Shown: positions 1 to 8,794, numbered from the stretch's first letter. The stretch: 64,000 nt of DNA from Hydrogenophilales bacterium 16-64-40 (GCA_002256995.1 NCGX01000007.1:1-64000), one strand, 5' to 3'. Made by a program: numbers and translations. Notes: generated by a model not told the origin, from the sequence alone.

Positions 1-1143
1 GGCTTCCACCGCGGCGTTCAAGGCCAGGATGTTGGTCTGGAAGGCAATGCCGTCGATGACGCCGATGATGTCGGCAATCTTGCGCGAGCTGTCCTTGATG
101 GAGGCCATGGTGCCGACGACCTGGCCGACGACCTGGCCGCCCTTGACTGCAATGTCGGCGGTGGAGACAACCAGCTGGTTGGCCTGGCGCGCGTTCTCGG
201 CGTTCTGCTTGACGGTGCTGGTCAGTTCTTCCATCGAGCTGGCGGTTTCTTCCAGGCTCGACGCCTGCTGTTCGGTGCGGGACGACAGGTCGAGGTTGCC
301 GGCGGCAATTTCGCGCGAGGCCACGCCGATGGTGTCGGTGCCGTTGCGGACCTGGCTGACGATATTGACCAGGCTGGCGTTCATGTCCTTCAGTGCCTGT
401 TGCAATTGACCGAATTCATCGCCGGATGTGACTTCGATGCAGCCGCTCAAATCTCCGGCGGCAACGGTCTGGGTGACCCTCACAGCCCGATTGATCGGGG
501 CAGTGATCGAGCGGGTAATCCACCAGGCGATGAACGCGCCCAGAACCAGCGACAGGGCTGACACAGAAAGCATGAGCATGAGCGCACTTGCGTAGGCGGC
601 ATCTGCCTCCTCCACTGCCAGGGCCGTCTCCTTCTCCTGAAACGCGGCCATGGCCTCCAGCGATTTGAGCCATTGGCTCTGCGCAGGGCGCGCCTCATCG
701 ACCAGCAACTCGGTTGCGGCAATGGGATTGCCCATCGCGAACTCCATTGCTTTATCGAGCAGCGGCTCGGTCTCTGCGCGCGCATCGGCGATTTTGGCAA
801 GCAGCGATTTTTCCGCTTCGCTCTTCGCCAAGTCAGCCAGTTTATTGCTCGTCTCGGCGTAGATTTTTCGTTGATCGAGAATGCGCTGGGTTTCAGCAGC
901 CATGTCCGCCTCATCGGTCAGCAGGACAAGGTTGCGAATCGAGATTGCGCCTGTTTGCATGGCGTCGCGCAGGGTGCCGACCAGCTTGAGCTTGACCATG
1001 TGGTCGCTGGCGACATCATCGAGGTGGCCTTGTATCTGCGCCATGCGCGTCAGGCCTAGAACGGCCACCAGCAGCGTCAACAGCAGAATCAGGCCGAATC
1101 CCATACCCATCCGGACACCTATTTTCATATGTGCGAGTGACAT
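1..1143 (-). CDS. Methyl-accepting chemotaxis protein, C-terminal part beyond window
   Basis: An inner-membrane chemoreceptor that would pass ligand signals to CheA/CheW. Read on the minus strand it starts MSLAHMKIGVRMGMGFGL, with a first membrane helix at about residues 10-32. A four-helix-bundle type periplasmic domain of about 150 residues follows, then a second membrane helix near VLGAFIAWWITRSI, a HAMP segment and the start of the cytoplasmic signalling helix (SSRTEQQASSLEETASSMEE). The window ends in the conserved hairpin region at FQTNILALNAAVEA, so the last 100-150 residues are missing. ATG at 1141-1143 is preceded by GGGGA; a second ATG at 1126-1128 is possible. The ligand cannot be told. 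The N-terminal sensor resembles that of the GGDEF-EAL protein at 40192-42183. Confidence 0.93.
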   Translation of the reverse strand, partial: MSLAHMKIGVRMGMGFGLILLLTLLVAVLGLTRMAQIQGHLDDVASDHMVKLKLVGTLRDAMQTGAISIRNLVLLTDEADMAAETQRILDQRKIYAETSNKLADLAKSEAEKSLLAKIADARAETEPLLDKAMEFAMGNPIAATELLVDEARPAQSQWLKSLEAMAAFQEKETALAVEEADAAYASALMLMLSVSALSLVLGAFIAWWITRSITAPINRAVRVTQTVAAGDLSGCIEVTSGDEFGQLQQALKDMNASLVNIVSQVRNGTDTIGVASREIAAGNLDLSSRTEQQASSLEETASSMEELTSTVKQNAENARQANQLVVSTADIAVKGGQVVGQVVGTMASIKDSSRKIADIIGVIDGIAFQTNILALNAAVEA

Positions 1144-1408
1144 TTTTTCCCCAGGTATATCCAGGCCTTGGCAGCCTGGCCGCCCGCTTTCCTGACCCCG
1201 GCGGGATCAAACGTGAAGCGCAGCAGAAGGTCGACGGTGTAGCGAGGGGAATGTAGTCGCGCCGTATGACGGGCGTATTACTGCGCCCTGAAGGTGTGGT
1301 GGAGCGTTTGAAACAGGGACCCTGACGGCCCCGATGGATGGCAAAGACGGGCTGATGAAGGGCGAAATCGATACGCGATTGCTTCGGCAGAAACTGCCGG
1401 ATGGCGGA

Positions 1409-2077
1409 TCAAAACGGCGGCAGGCGTTCGAACACCATCACCTCGCCCGTCAGCGGATGCACAAAGCGCAGCGACCCGGCATGCAACAGCAGCCGTCCGG
1501 ACAAACCCTGCACATCCGGCGGCGCGTACAGGGCGTCGCCCAGGATCGGATGCCCCAGTTCGCGCAGGTGCACGCGCAACTGGTGCGAGCGGCCGGTGAC
1601 GGGTTCGAGTTCGACACGGGTGTTCAGGCCTGTTTCGTCGTGCCCCAGCACGCGCCAGCGGGTGAGGCTCGGTTTCCCCGATTGGTGATCGACGATCCGC
1701 AAGGGCCGGTTGGGCCAGTCGACGATGATGGGCAGGTCTATGGTTCCCCAATCTTCCGGCACGCCCCAGCCGTCCACCGGCGCTTCCAGCCGGCCGGCCA
1801 CCACCGCGATGTAGCGCTTGTGAACCTCGCGCGCCGCGAAAGCCTTGCTCAATGCGCGCTGCGCCGACGGCCCGCGCGCCATCACCATCAGCCCGGACGT
1901 CGCCATGTCCAGCCGGTGCACAATCAGGGCATCGGGATAGCGGGCCTGCACCCGCGCGGCGAGGCAATCCTGCTTGTCGGCGCCGCGCCCCGGCACCGCG
2001 AGCAGGCCGCCGGGCTTGTCGAGTACCAGCAGGGTGTCGTCGGCGAAGACCACCACCGGTTCCAGCACTGGCGTCAT
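1409..2077 (-). CDS. rluA: RluA-family pseudouridine synthase
   Basis: Isomerises specific uridines in RNA to pseudouridine; E. coli RluA acts on 23S rRNA U746 and tRNA U32. The protein has 222 residues, close to the 219 of E. coli RluA. It shows the family start (LLVLDKPGGLLAVPGRG, residues 16-32) and the catalytic motif HRLDMATSG with the active-site aspartate at about residue 57, followed by RGPSAQRALSKAFAAREVHK. There is no S4 domain, which favours RluA over RluC or RluD. It begins 7 bases downstream of the aminopeptidase gene on the same strand, so the two are probably co-transcribed. The assignment to RluA within the family rests on length and domain content. Confidence 0.88.
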   Translation of the reverse strand: MTPVLEPVVVFADDTLLVLDKPGGLLAVPGRGADKQDCLAARVQARYPDALIVHRLDMATSGLMVMARGPSAQRALSKAFAAREVHKRYIAVVAGRLEAPVDGWGVPEDWGTIDLPIIVDWPNRPLRIVDHQSGKPSLTRWRVLGHDETGLNTRVELEPVTGRSHQLRVHLRELGHPILGDALYAPPDVQGLSGRLLLHAGSLRFVHPLTGEVMVFERLPPF

Positions 2078-2084
2078 CCGGCGA

Positions 2085-3572
2085 TCAGGCCTTGGCTTGC
2101 AGGCCGTCCAGCAGCGCGATCCCCCACGCCACGCCGAAGCCGTTGGCGTCGCTCATCACCGCGCCCAGCCCGCCCTTGCAGCTGTGCGCCGACAGGTCCA
2201 TGTGCAACCACGGCGTGTCGCCGACGAAGCGCGACAGGAAGCGGGTGGCGAGGATGTGGTCGGCCTCGCCTTCCATGCTGCACTGCTTGACGTCGGCGAC
2301 CGTCGAATCGAGGTTGCTGTCGTAGTCCTCAGGATAGGGGAAAACAACGATGCGCTCGCCACTTGAAATCGCGGCGCGCGAGGCCTGATGGGCGAGTGCG
2401 CTGGAGGTGGCGAACACGCCGGACATGCGGCTGCCGAGCGCGTAGTGCATGGAACCGGTGAGCGTGGCAAAGTCGGCGATGAGGTCGGGCTTGCTATTTG
2501 CGGCCAGCGTCAGCGTGTCGGCCAGCACCATGCGGCCTTCGGCGTCGGTGTGGACGACTTCGATGGTGGTGCCGTTCAAGGCGGTGATCACTTCGTTCTG
2601 CCGGTAGGCCTCGGGGCTGATGTGGTTTTCGGCGAGCGCGACCCAGCCTTCCAGCGCGACCGGCAGTTTCATTTTCGATGCGGCAGCGAGGATGCCGAGC
2701 ACCACCGCCGAGCCGTTCATGTCCTCATGCATGCCCTGCATGTACTTGGCGGGTTTCAAGTTGTGGCCGCCGGTGTCGAAGCAGATGCCCTTGCCCACGA
2801 ACGCCACGCTCTTCCCTGCCCCCTGACCCCTGACGCCGGACCCCTTGCCCTTCGGCCCCTTGTAGCTGATTCGGACGATTGCCGCATCCTTCGCCGGCGA
2901 GCCCTGCGCCACCGCGCAGAAGGCGCCCGCGCCCATCTTCTTCAGCTTGTCGAAGCCGTATTCCTCGACCGTCCAGCCGTATTGTTTGGCCAGCGCCTTG
3001 ATGCGCTTGCGGTAGACGCCGGGGGTGAGCTCGTCCGGGCCTTGCACGGTGAGGCTGCGGGTGAGCACGTTGCCTTCGGCCAGCGCCTGCACGCGGGCGA
3101 AGCCGTCGCCGGACTGGTGGCCAAACAGCCGCACGGTTTTGAGGACCGCTTCGCGCTTGGACTTTCTCGATGGCAACGCCACGGCGTTGACCAGTGCGGT
3201 GTAGACAGCGGCTTCCGCCGCGCGCGTCGCGAATTCGGCCTCGCCGAACACGGCCAGCGTCAGCGCCTTGGGATGCTCGGCCAGCAACAGTGCCAAAGCG
3301 CGGCGCACCTGCTCGTGGGCCTCGAAGGTGCTGGCGTCGGCCTTGAGCATGGCGTAAACGGCGAGCGTGCCGCCGGGCAGCTGCACCGCCACCGGCGATT
3401 TCGCCAGCGCGTCGAGTTTGAGATCGCGCCGCTTCATCGCAGCCTTGAGTTCAACGCTGCCCGGCACCTCGGGCAGGGATTTCGACACCGGCAACAGCAG
3501 CAGCGCATGGCCCGCCTCCTGCAGAACTTTTAGCGTGATTTCTTGTTTGTTTTCAGTCAGTTTAGGCAGCAT
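2085..3572 (-). CDS. Leucyl aminopeptidase family (M17) protein with a Gly/Lys-rich insert
   Basis: A predicted cytosolic two-metal aminopeptidase of 495 residues that removes N-terminal amino acids from peptides. The N-terminal M17 domain spans about residues 1-170 and the catalytic domain about 200-490. Key residues are present by comparison with E. coli PepA: metal ligands K261 and D266 (GKGICFDTGG), D284 (HEDMNG), D343 and E345 (HTDAEGR), plus catalytic K273 and R347. Two motifs are unusual: HEDMNG in place of KYDMSG/KYDMCG and HTDAEGR in place of NTDAEGR. Residues 239-253 (PKGKGSGVRGQGAGK) form a low-complexity insert just before the first metal-binding loop. It is encoded by DNA with CCCCTGAC/CCCTGAC repeats at 2820-2865. 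Substrate preference is unknown, so I do not assign pepA or pepB. Confidence 0.87.
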   Translation of the reverse strand: MLPKLTENKQEITLKVLQEAGHALLLLPVSKSLPEVPGSVELKAAMKRRDLKLDALAKSPVAVQLPGGTLAVYAMLKADASTFEAHEQVRRALALLLAEHPKALTLAVFGEAEFATRAAEAAVYTALVNAVALPSRKSKREAVLKTVRLFGHQSGDGFARVQALAEGNVLTRSLTVQGPDELTPGVYRKRIKALAKQYGWTVEEYGFDKLKKMGAGAFCAVAQGSPAKDAAIVRISYKGPKGKGSGVRGQGAGKSVAFVGKGICFDTGGHNLKPAKYMQGMHEDMNGSAVVLGILAAASKMKLPVALEGWVALAENHISPEAYRQNEVITALNGTTIEVVHTDAEGRMVLADTLTLAANSKPDLIADFATLTGSMHYALGSRMSGVFATSSALAHQASRAAISSGERIVVFPYPEDYDSNLDSTVADVKQCSMEGEADHILATRFLSRFVGDTPWLHMDLSAHSCKGGLGAVMSDANGFGVAWGIALLDGLQAKA

Positions 3573-3598
3573 GACGGTTCCTTGTGGCGGGCGTTTTC

Positions 3599-3627
3599 TT
3601 GATGGTTGGCGGGGTTTACCGGATAAT
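3599..3627 (+). promoter_or_regulatory. Candidate sigma-70 promoter of the pyruvate dehydrogenase operon
   Basis: TTGATG at 3599-3604 and GATAAT at 3622-3627 are separated by 17 bases, which matches the sigma-70 layout with four of six and five of six consensus bases. It lies about 60 bases upstream of the E1-alpha ATG, in the gap between the divergent aminopeptidase and dehydrogenase genes. No operator was recognised. Confidence 0.4.
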
Positions 3628-3686
3628 TGCGTGCTTTTGATTTTTCACAGCGCATTTTTACGACCCCATCCAACAAGGGTAACCGA

Positions 3687-4688
3687 ATGAAGATTGAAGA
3701 CAAGAAACGTGTGCTGCGCGAAATGGTGTTGCACCGCCGTTTTGAAGAGCGCTGCTATCAGGCCTATATCGAACGCAAGATCGGCGGCTTTCTGCACCTC
3801 TACCCCGGGCAGGAAGCCTGCTGCAACGGCGTGATGGAAGCTGCTCGCCCCGGTCACGACTACGTGATCACCGGCTACCGCGACCACGTCCACGCGATCA
3901 AGTGCGGCGCCGATCCGAAGGAAGTGATGGCCGAGCTGTACGGCAAGGAAACCGGTTCCTCCAAGGGTCGCGGCGGCTCGATGCACATCTTCGATGCGGC
4001 GCACCATTTCATGGGCGGCTACGCGCTGGTCGGCGGCCCGTTCCCGCTGGCGGCCGGCATCGCCAAAGCGATCCAGTTGAAGGGCGGCGACGAAATCGCC
4101 ATCTGCTTCCTCGGCGACGCTGCCAACAACCAGGGCGTGTTCCACGAGACGCTGAACATGGCCGCGCTGTGGAAGCTGCCGGTGCTGTTCGTGTGCGAAA
4201 ACAACCTGTACGGCATCGGTACCTCGATCGAGCGCTCCACCGCCGTGGTGCACCAGCACAAGCGCGTGGCCGCCTACAACATTCCGGCTGACGAATGCGA
4301 CGGCCAGGACATCGACATCGTGTACGAACATGCGCGCAAGGCGGTTGACCACGTGCGCGCGGGCAACGGCCCCTTCTTCCTCGAACTGATGACCTACCGC
4401 TATCGCGGCCACTCGATGTCCGATTCGCGCGGCTACCGCTCGCGCGAGGAAGAAGAAGTCTGGAAGCAGCGCGACCCCATCCTCATGCTGCGTGACCGCC
4501 TGATCACGGCGGGCGCGATGACCATGGCCGACTACGAGACGATCGAAAAGGAAACCGACGCCTACATCGAGAACGAAGTCATCAAGTTCGCCGAGGAATC
4601 GCCCGAACCGCGCGTCGAAGACCTCGAAAAATACGTTCTAGCCGACCGTGAGAGCCAGCAGCCCTGGCTCACCGGCAAAGCAGCTTAA
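3687..4688 (+). CDS. pdhA: Pyruvate dehydrogenase E1 component, alpha subunit
   Basis: The thiamine-diphosphate-binding half of an alpha2-beta2 type E1 that decarboxylates pyruvate and acetylates the lipoyl groups of E2. It has 333 residues starting MKIEDKKRVL. ATG 3687 was chosen because the family starts here; an upstream in-frame ATG at 3627 would add 20 unrelated residues. Visible motifs are YRDHVHA (64-70), the phosphorylation-loop region KGRGGSMH (93-100) and the cofactor site GDAANNQG (143-150) with ENNLYGIGT (171-179). The usual GDG of this family reads GDA here. The first gene of a three-gene operon; pdhB follows 9 bases later. The heterotetrameric type differs from the single-chain AceE common in gammaproteobacteria. 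A branched-chain or acetoin dehydrogenase is possible, but the operon partners favour pyruvate. Confidence 0.88.
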   Translation: MKIEDKKRVLREMVLHRRFEERCYQAYIERKIGGFLHLYPGQEACCNGVMEAARPGHDYVITGYRDHVHAIKCGADPKEVMAELYGKETGSSKGRGGSMHIFDAAHHFMGGYALVGGPFPLAAGIAKAIQLKGGDEIAICFLGDAANNQGVFHETLNMAALWKLPVLFVCENNLYGIGTSIERSTAVVHQHKRVAAYNIPADECDGQDIDIVYEHARKAVDHVRAGNGPFFLELMTYRYRGHSMSDSRGYRSREEEEVWKQRDPILMLRDRLITAGAMTMADYETIEKETDAYIENEVIKFAEESPEPRVEDLEKYVLADRESQQPWLTGKAA

Positions 4689-4697
4689 GGAAAAAAC

Positions 4698-5681
4698 ATG
4701 GCTCAAATCATGCTGTGGGAAGCGATCCAACGCGCCCACGACGAAGAAATGTCGCGTGACCCCCTGGTCATCTGTATGGGCGAAGACATCGGCGTGGCCG
4801 GCGGCACCTACAAGGCCACCAAGGGCCTGTACGAAAAATACGGCCCGCTGCGCGTGATGGATACGCCGATCTCCGAAGGCGGCTTCACCGGCCTTGCCAT
4901 CGGTGCGTCCTTCCTCGGCGTGCGCCCGATCGTCGAAATCATGTCGGTCAACTTCGCCTGGCTGGCGATGGACCAGATGTTCAACTCCGCCGCCAAGATT
5001 CGCTACATGTCGGGCGGCCAGCTGGCCGCGCCGTGCGTGTTCCGCTCCGCCGGCGGTGCTGCGCACCAGCTCGGCGCGCAGCACTCGGCACGGATGGAAA
5101 AAGTGTTCATGGGCATCGCCGGCCTGCGCGTGGTGACGCCGTCCAATCCCAAGCAGGCCTATGGCCTCTTGAAGTCGGCGATCCGCTGCGACGACCCCGT
5201 GTTCATCAACGAACACGAACTCATGTACAACATGAAGGGCGAAGTGCCGGACGGCGAATACTTCCACCCGCTGGAAGGCTCGGAAGTCGCGCGCGCCGGC
5301 ACCGACGTGACGCTGTTCGGCTACAACATCTCGGTGCACTGGTGCCTCAAGGCCGCCGAAATCCTCGACAAGCAGTACGGCATCTCGGCCGAAGTCGTCG
5401 ACCTCTATTCGCTGTCGCCGCTGGATCGCGCGGGCATCAAGGCATCGGTCAGCAAGACCCACCGCGTCGTCATCGCCGAAGAAGACGAAGCGCCGGTCGG
5501 CGTCGGCTCCGAAGTGATCGCCATCATCAACGAAGAATGCTTCTTCGAGCTGGACGCCGCCCCGGTGCGCGTCCACTCGGCGCTGGTGCCGCAGCCCTAC
5601 AACCACACGCTGGAAAAAGCGGCGATCCCGGATCATGAGGATGTGGTGAAGGCTGTTCTGAAGCTCTTTGGCAAGGCGTGA
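4698..5681 (+). CDS. pdhB: Pyruvate dehydrogenase E1 component, beta subunit
   Basis: The second E1 subunit, which completes the active site and docks on E2. It has 327 residues, normal for the family. Characteristic segments are MGEDIGVAGGTYKATKGLYE (27-46), DTPISEGGFTGLAIGA, the QHSARME cofactor/substrate loop and the C-terminal transketolase-like domain with VVIAEEDEAPVGVGSEV. A good ribosome site (AAGGAAAAAAC) precedes the ATG. It sits 9 bases after pdhA and 92 bases before the E2-E3 fusion gene, the latter gap holding a short repeat and hairpin. Confidence 0.9.
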   Translation: MAQIMLWEAIQRAHDEEMSRDPLVICMGEDIGVAGGTYKATKGLYEKYGPLRVMDTPISEGGFTGLAIGASFLGVRPIVEIMSVNFAWLAMDQMFNSAAKIRYMSGGQLAAPCVFRSAGGAAHQLGAQHSARMEKVFMGIAGLRVVTPSNPKQAYGLLKSAIRCDDPVFINEHELMYNMKGEVPDGEYFHPLEGSEVARAGTDVTLFGYNISVHWCLKAAEILDKQYGISAEVVDLYSLSPLDRAGIKASVSKTHRVVIAEEDEAPVGVGSEVIAIINEECFFELDAAPVRVHSALVPQPYNHTLEKAAIPDHEDVVKAVLKLFGKA

Positions 5682-5691
5682 TTGAGTAAGG

Positions 5692-5766
5692 CGTAAGGGG
5701 TAAGGCGCCAGGCGCGTTCGCTGGCGTCATTACCTGCTTCACCCTTCACCCCTAACCCCTAACGGA
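5692..5766 (+). repeat. Short G/C-tract repeat and hairpin between pdhB and the E2-E3 gene
   Basis: The spacer carries GTAAGGGGTAAGG on one side and CACCCTTCACCCCTAACCCC on the other, an imperfect inverted pair. Between them lies a perfect 6-base stem CGCCAG (5706-5711) / CTGGCG (5721-5726). The tracts of CACCC/CTAACCCC are themselves tandem. It looks like a small dispersed intergenic element rather than a terminator, because no T-run follows and the operon continues. It could tune expression of the third gene relative to the first two. Confidence 0.45.
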
Positions 5767-5773
5767 AATAAAT

Positions 5774-8700
5774 ATGTCCCAACATTACGCCATCACGATG
5801 CCGCAGCTCTCGGACACCATGACCGAGGGCGTGGTCGTCACCTGGGAGAAGCAGCCCGGCGACCGCGTCGAGCGCGGCGACATCGTCGCCACGGTCGAGA
5901 CCGACAAGGCCATCATGGACGTCGAAGTGTTCAAGGCCGGCTACCTGGCCGGACCGCTGGCTGACGTCGGTGCGACCATCGCCGTCGGCGCAGCACTCGG
6001 TTACATCACCGACACCGCAGGCGACGTGGCGATTGCCGCCGACGAAGTGGTAGCGGAACAGGCGCAGACCGAGATGATCCCACACCATGCCGGCACGCCG
6101 ATCGTGATGCCGCAACTGTCGGACACCATGGCCGAAGGCGTGGTCGTCACCTGGGAAAAGCAGCCGGGTGACGCCATCAAGCGCGGCGACATCGTCGCCA
6201 CCGTGGAAACCGACAAGGCCATCATGGACGTCGAGGTGTTCCAGGACGGCTTCCTCTCCGGCCCGATCGCCGATGTCGGCAGCGTGGTCGAAGTCGGCCA
6301 CCCGATGGGCTTCATCGTCGACGACGCCGCCAAGGCGAATGACACCGGCGTGACGATTTCCGCCGACCACAAGGTCCAGGACACGCACAAGGTCGCGCCG
6401 CATGCGGCCGACAAGCCGGCGCACATCCCCATGCCCAAGGCCGCGCCCGCGCAGGTGTCCGCCGAAGGCAGTCAGCCGCCGGTGGGCCGTCCGCAGGGCC
6501 GCCAGGCCAGCCCCTATGCGCGCAAGGTCGCGGGGCAGTTGGGCGTGAATCTTACGGGCTTGGCCGGCACCGGCCCCTCGGGCGTCATCGTCGCCGCCGA
6601 CGTGGCGCGTGCCCGTCCGTCGATGCAGGAAGTCGCGCATTCGCTGCCCCAGGTCGACGTGCCGGGCCAGGGTCGCAAAATGACCTCGATGGAAAAGGCC
6701 GTCGCCCACGCGATGACCGCCTCGCTCACGCTGCCGACCTTCAACGTGACGATGAACATCAACACCGCCGCACTGACCGCCGCCGCCAAGGCGAAAAAGG
6801 TCTCGGTGACGGTGGCGATCGCCAAGGCCTGCTCGGTGGCGATGGCGAAGTTCCCGCGCATGAACTGGGCCTACCAGCCGGTCGACAAACTGGTCGAACG
6901 CGCGAACCACGACTTCGGCGTGGCCGTGATGTCGAACGATGGCGGCCTGGTGGTGCCGATTCTGCACGGCATCGAGAAAAAGCCGCTGGAGGCGCTGCAG
7001 GCGGACTGGACCGGCCTGGTTGAACGTGCGCGCGTGAGGAAGCTAGCGCCGGCCGAGTATTCCAACCCCACTTTCACCATTTCCAATATGGGCATGCTGG
7101 GCGTTTCGCACTTCACCGCGATTCCCACCCCCGGCATCGCCGCGATCCTGGCGATCGCCGCCAACGGCCCGCACGGCACGCCGTTCACCATCACCGGCGA
7201 CCACCGCGTGCTGAACGGCGCCGACGTCGCGCTGTATCTGGCCACGCTGAAGCAGACCATCGAAGCGCCCGAGTCCTGGCTGGGCGCAGGCGGCGCTGCG
7301 GCTGAAACCGTTGCCGGCGCAGCCGCGACCACCAGCGCACCGGTATCGCCCATCCCCGAGGGTAACTGGGACTTCCCGGTCGTCGTCGTCGGCGGCGGCC
7401 CCGGCGGCGAGGACTGTGCGCGCGACCTCGCCGACCACGGTGTCAAGGTCATGATGGTCAACAACGAGCCCTTCCCCGGCGGCGAATGCCTGTGGCGCGG
7501 CTGCATCCCCTCCAAGGCCTGGCGCGCCGCGGCGGACGTCATCCGCAACCGCGCGCACGACGCCGACATGGGCGTCGACGGAACCAATACCCCGAAATTG
7601 AACTGGGAACAAGTCGAGAAGCACCGCCGCTGGGTGCAGACCAGCCGCGGCGAAATGGCGCTCAAAGCCGACCGCGGCATGAAGATCGACGTGCGCGAAG
7701 GCTACGGCGAATTCGTCGACGCCCACACGCTAAAGATCACCCCGGTCGAGGGCGAACCCTACACCGTCAGCTTCGGCGCCGCGGTGATCGCCACCGGCGC
7801 CCCCGCCTTCGTGCCGCCGATTCCCGGCGCGCGCGAGAACCTGGCAACGGGCGGCGTGCTCACCTCCGACACCATCTGGAACCTCGCCAAGCCACCGAAG
7901 AAACTCGGCATCGTCGGCGGCGGCGTCATCGGCGTCGAAATGGCGCAGATTTTCCGCGACTTCGGCACCGAGGTGCTGATGCTGGAGCGCCACGACCGCA
8001 TCCTCGCCGAAGTCGAAGAGGAAATCGCCAAGGCCCTGATCGCCTCGCTGGAGAAGGAGATCACCGTCGTCACCAGCGCCGACATCAAGGAGGCCAGCGG
8101 CAAGCCCGGCAAGATGAAGCTGCGCTACTCGAATAAAGGCGGTGCCAACAAGGAAGACGTCGAGTCGGTGTTCGACTGCGACGTCATCCTGATGGCCACC
8201 GGCAAGCGCCCCGACACCAGCCGGCTCAATCTGGACAAGGTCGGCGTCGAGCTCGACGGCGCGGCAATCAAGGTCGACGCCCGCTGCCAGACCAGCGTGG
8301 CGAACATCTACGCGGTGGGCGACGTGGTCGGCGGCTATATGCTCGCGCACACTGCCGCGACGCAAGGCCGCGTCGCTGCCAGCAACCTGCTCGGTCACGC
8401 CAGCGAATACGACCAGGACCGCGACTGCGGCGTCACTTTCTCGCGCCCGCAGGCCGGCTTCGTCGGTCTGTCCGTCGCACAGGCGAAAGCAAAAGGTATC
8501 GACGCGGTGGAAGCCAAGATGCCGATGAGCATCGACGCCAAGGCGATGATCACGGGCGAGACCGAGGGCATGATCAAGCTGGTGGCCGACAAAGCCACGG
8601 GGCGCATCATCGGCGTGCACTACCTCGCCGACCACACCGATACCCTGATCGGTATCGGCGTGATGATGGTGGCCGGCGAGATGACGCTGACCCAGGTGGC

Positions 8701-8794
8701 GAAGGCGATCTTCCCGCACCCGACGCAGACCGAACTGTTCGGCGAACTGGCGCGGCGGTTGTTGAACCGCCTACGGCGCACGGCGAAGAAGTAA
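5774..8794 (+). CDS. Fused pyruvate dehydrogenase E2 (acetyltransferase) and E3 (dihydrolipoyl dehydrogenase)
   Basis: One 1006-residue chain carries what are normally two proteins. Residues 1-80 and 108-185 are lipoyl domains (ETDKA lipoylation lysines K45 and K148). Residues 244-280 are the peripheral subunit-binding domain (ASPYARKVA...GPSGVIVAADV), and about 300-500 the acyltransferase core. An Ala/Pro/Thr linker covers about 503-533. The E3 part, 534-1006, has an FAD loop VVVVGGGPGG, redox cysteines C572/C577 (ECLWRGCIPSKA), an NAD loop GIVGGGVIG (712-720) and the catalytic pair H982/E987 (HPTQTE). The acyltransferase motif is DHRVLNG (H477, N481) where DHRxxDG is usual. Ribosome site ACGGAAATAAAT. 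It keeps an E3-binding domain although E3 is covalently attached. The reading frame is continuous across the join. Confidence 0.9.
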   Translation: MSQHYAITMPQLSDTMTEGVVVTWEKQPGDRVERGDIVATVETDKAIMDVEVFKAGYLAGPLADVGATIAVGAALGYITDTAGDVAIAADEVVAEQAQTEMIPHHAGTPIVMPQLSDTMAEGVVVTWEKQPGDAIKRGDIVATVETDKAIMDVEVFQDGFLSGPIADVGSVVEVGHPMGFIVDDAAKANDTGVTISADHKVQDTHKVAPHAADKPAHIPMPKAAPAQVSAEGSQPPVGRPQGRQASPYARKVAGQLGVNLTGLAGTGPSGVIVAADVARARPSMQEVAHSLPQVDVPGQGRKMTSMEKAVAHAMTASLTLPTFNVTMNINTAALTAAAKAKKVSVTVAIAKACSVAMAKFPRMNWAYQPVDKLVERANHDFGVAVMSNDGGLVVPILHGIEKKPLEALQADWTGLVERARVRKLAPAEYSNPTFTISNMGMLGVSHFTAIPTPGIAAILAIAANGPHGTPFTITGDHRVLNGADVALYLATLKQTIEAPESWLGAGGAAAETVAGAAATTSAPVSPIPEGNWDFPVVVVGGGPGGEDCARDLADHGVKVMMVNNEPFPGGECLWRGCIPSKAWRAAADVIRNRAHDADMGVDGTNTPKLNWEQVEKHRRWVQTSRGEMALKADRGMKIDVREGYGEFVDAHTLKITPVEGEPYTVSFGAAVIATGAPAFVPPIPGARENLATGGVLTSDTIWNLAKPPKKLGIVGGGVIGVEMAQIFRDFGTEVLMLERHDRILAEVEEEIAKALIASLEKEITVVTSADIKEASGKPGKMKLRYSNKGGANKEDVESVFDCDVILMATGKRPDTSRLNLDKVGVELDGAAIKVDARCQTSVANIYAVGDVVGGYMLAHTAATQGRVAASNLLGHASEYDQDRDCGVTFSRPQAGFVGLSVAQAKAKGIDAVEAKMPMSIDAKAMITGETEGMIKLVADKATGRIIGVHYLADHTDTLIGIGVMMVAGEMTLTQVAKAIFPHPTQTELFGELARRLLNRLRRTAKK

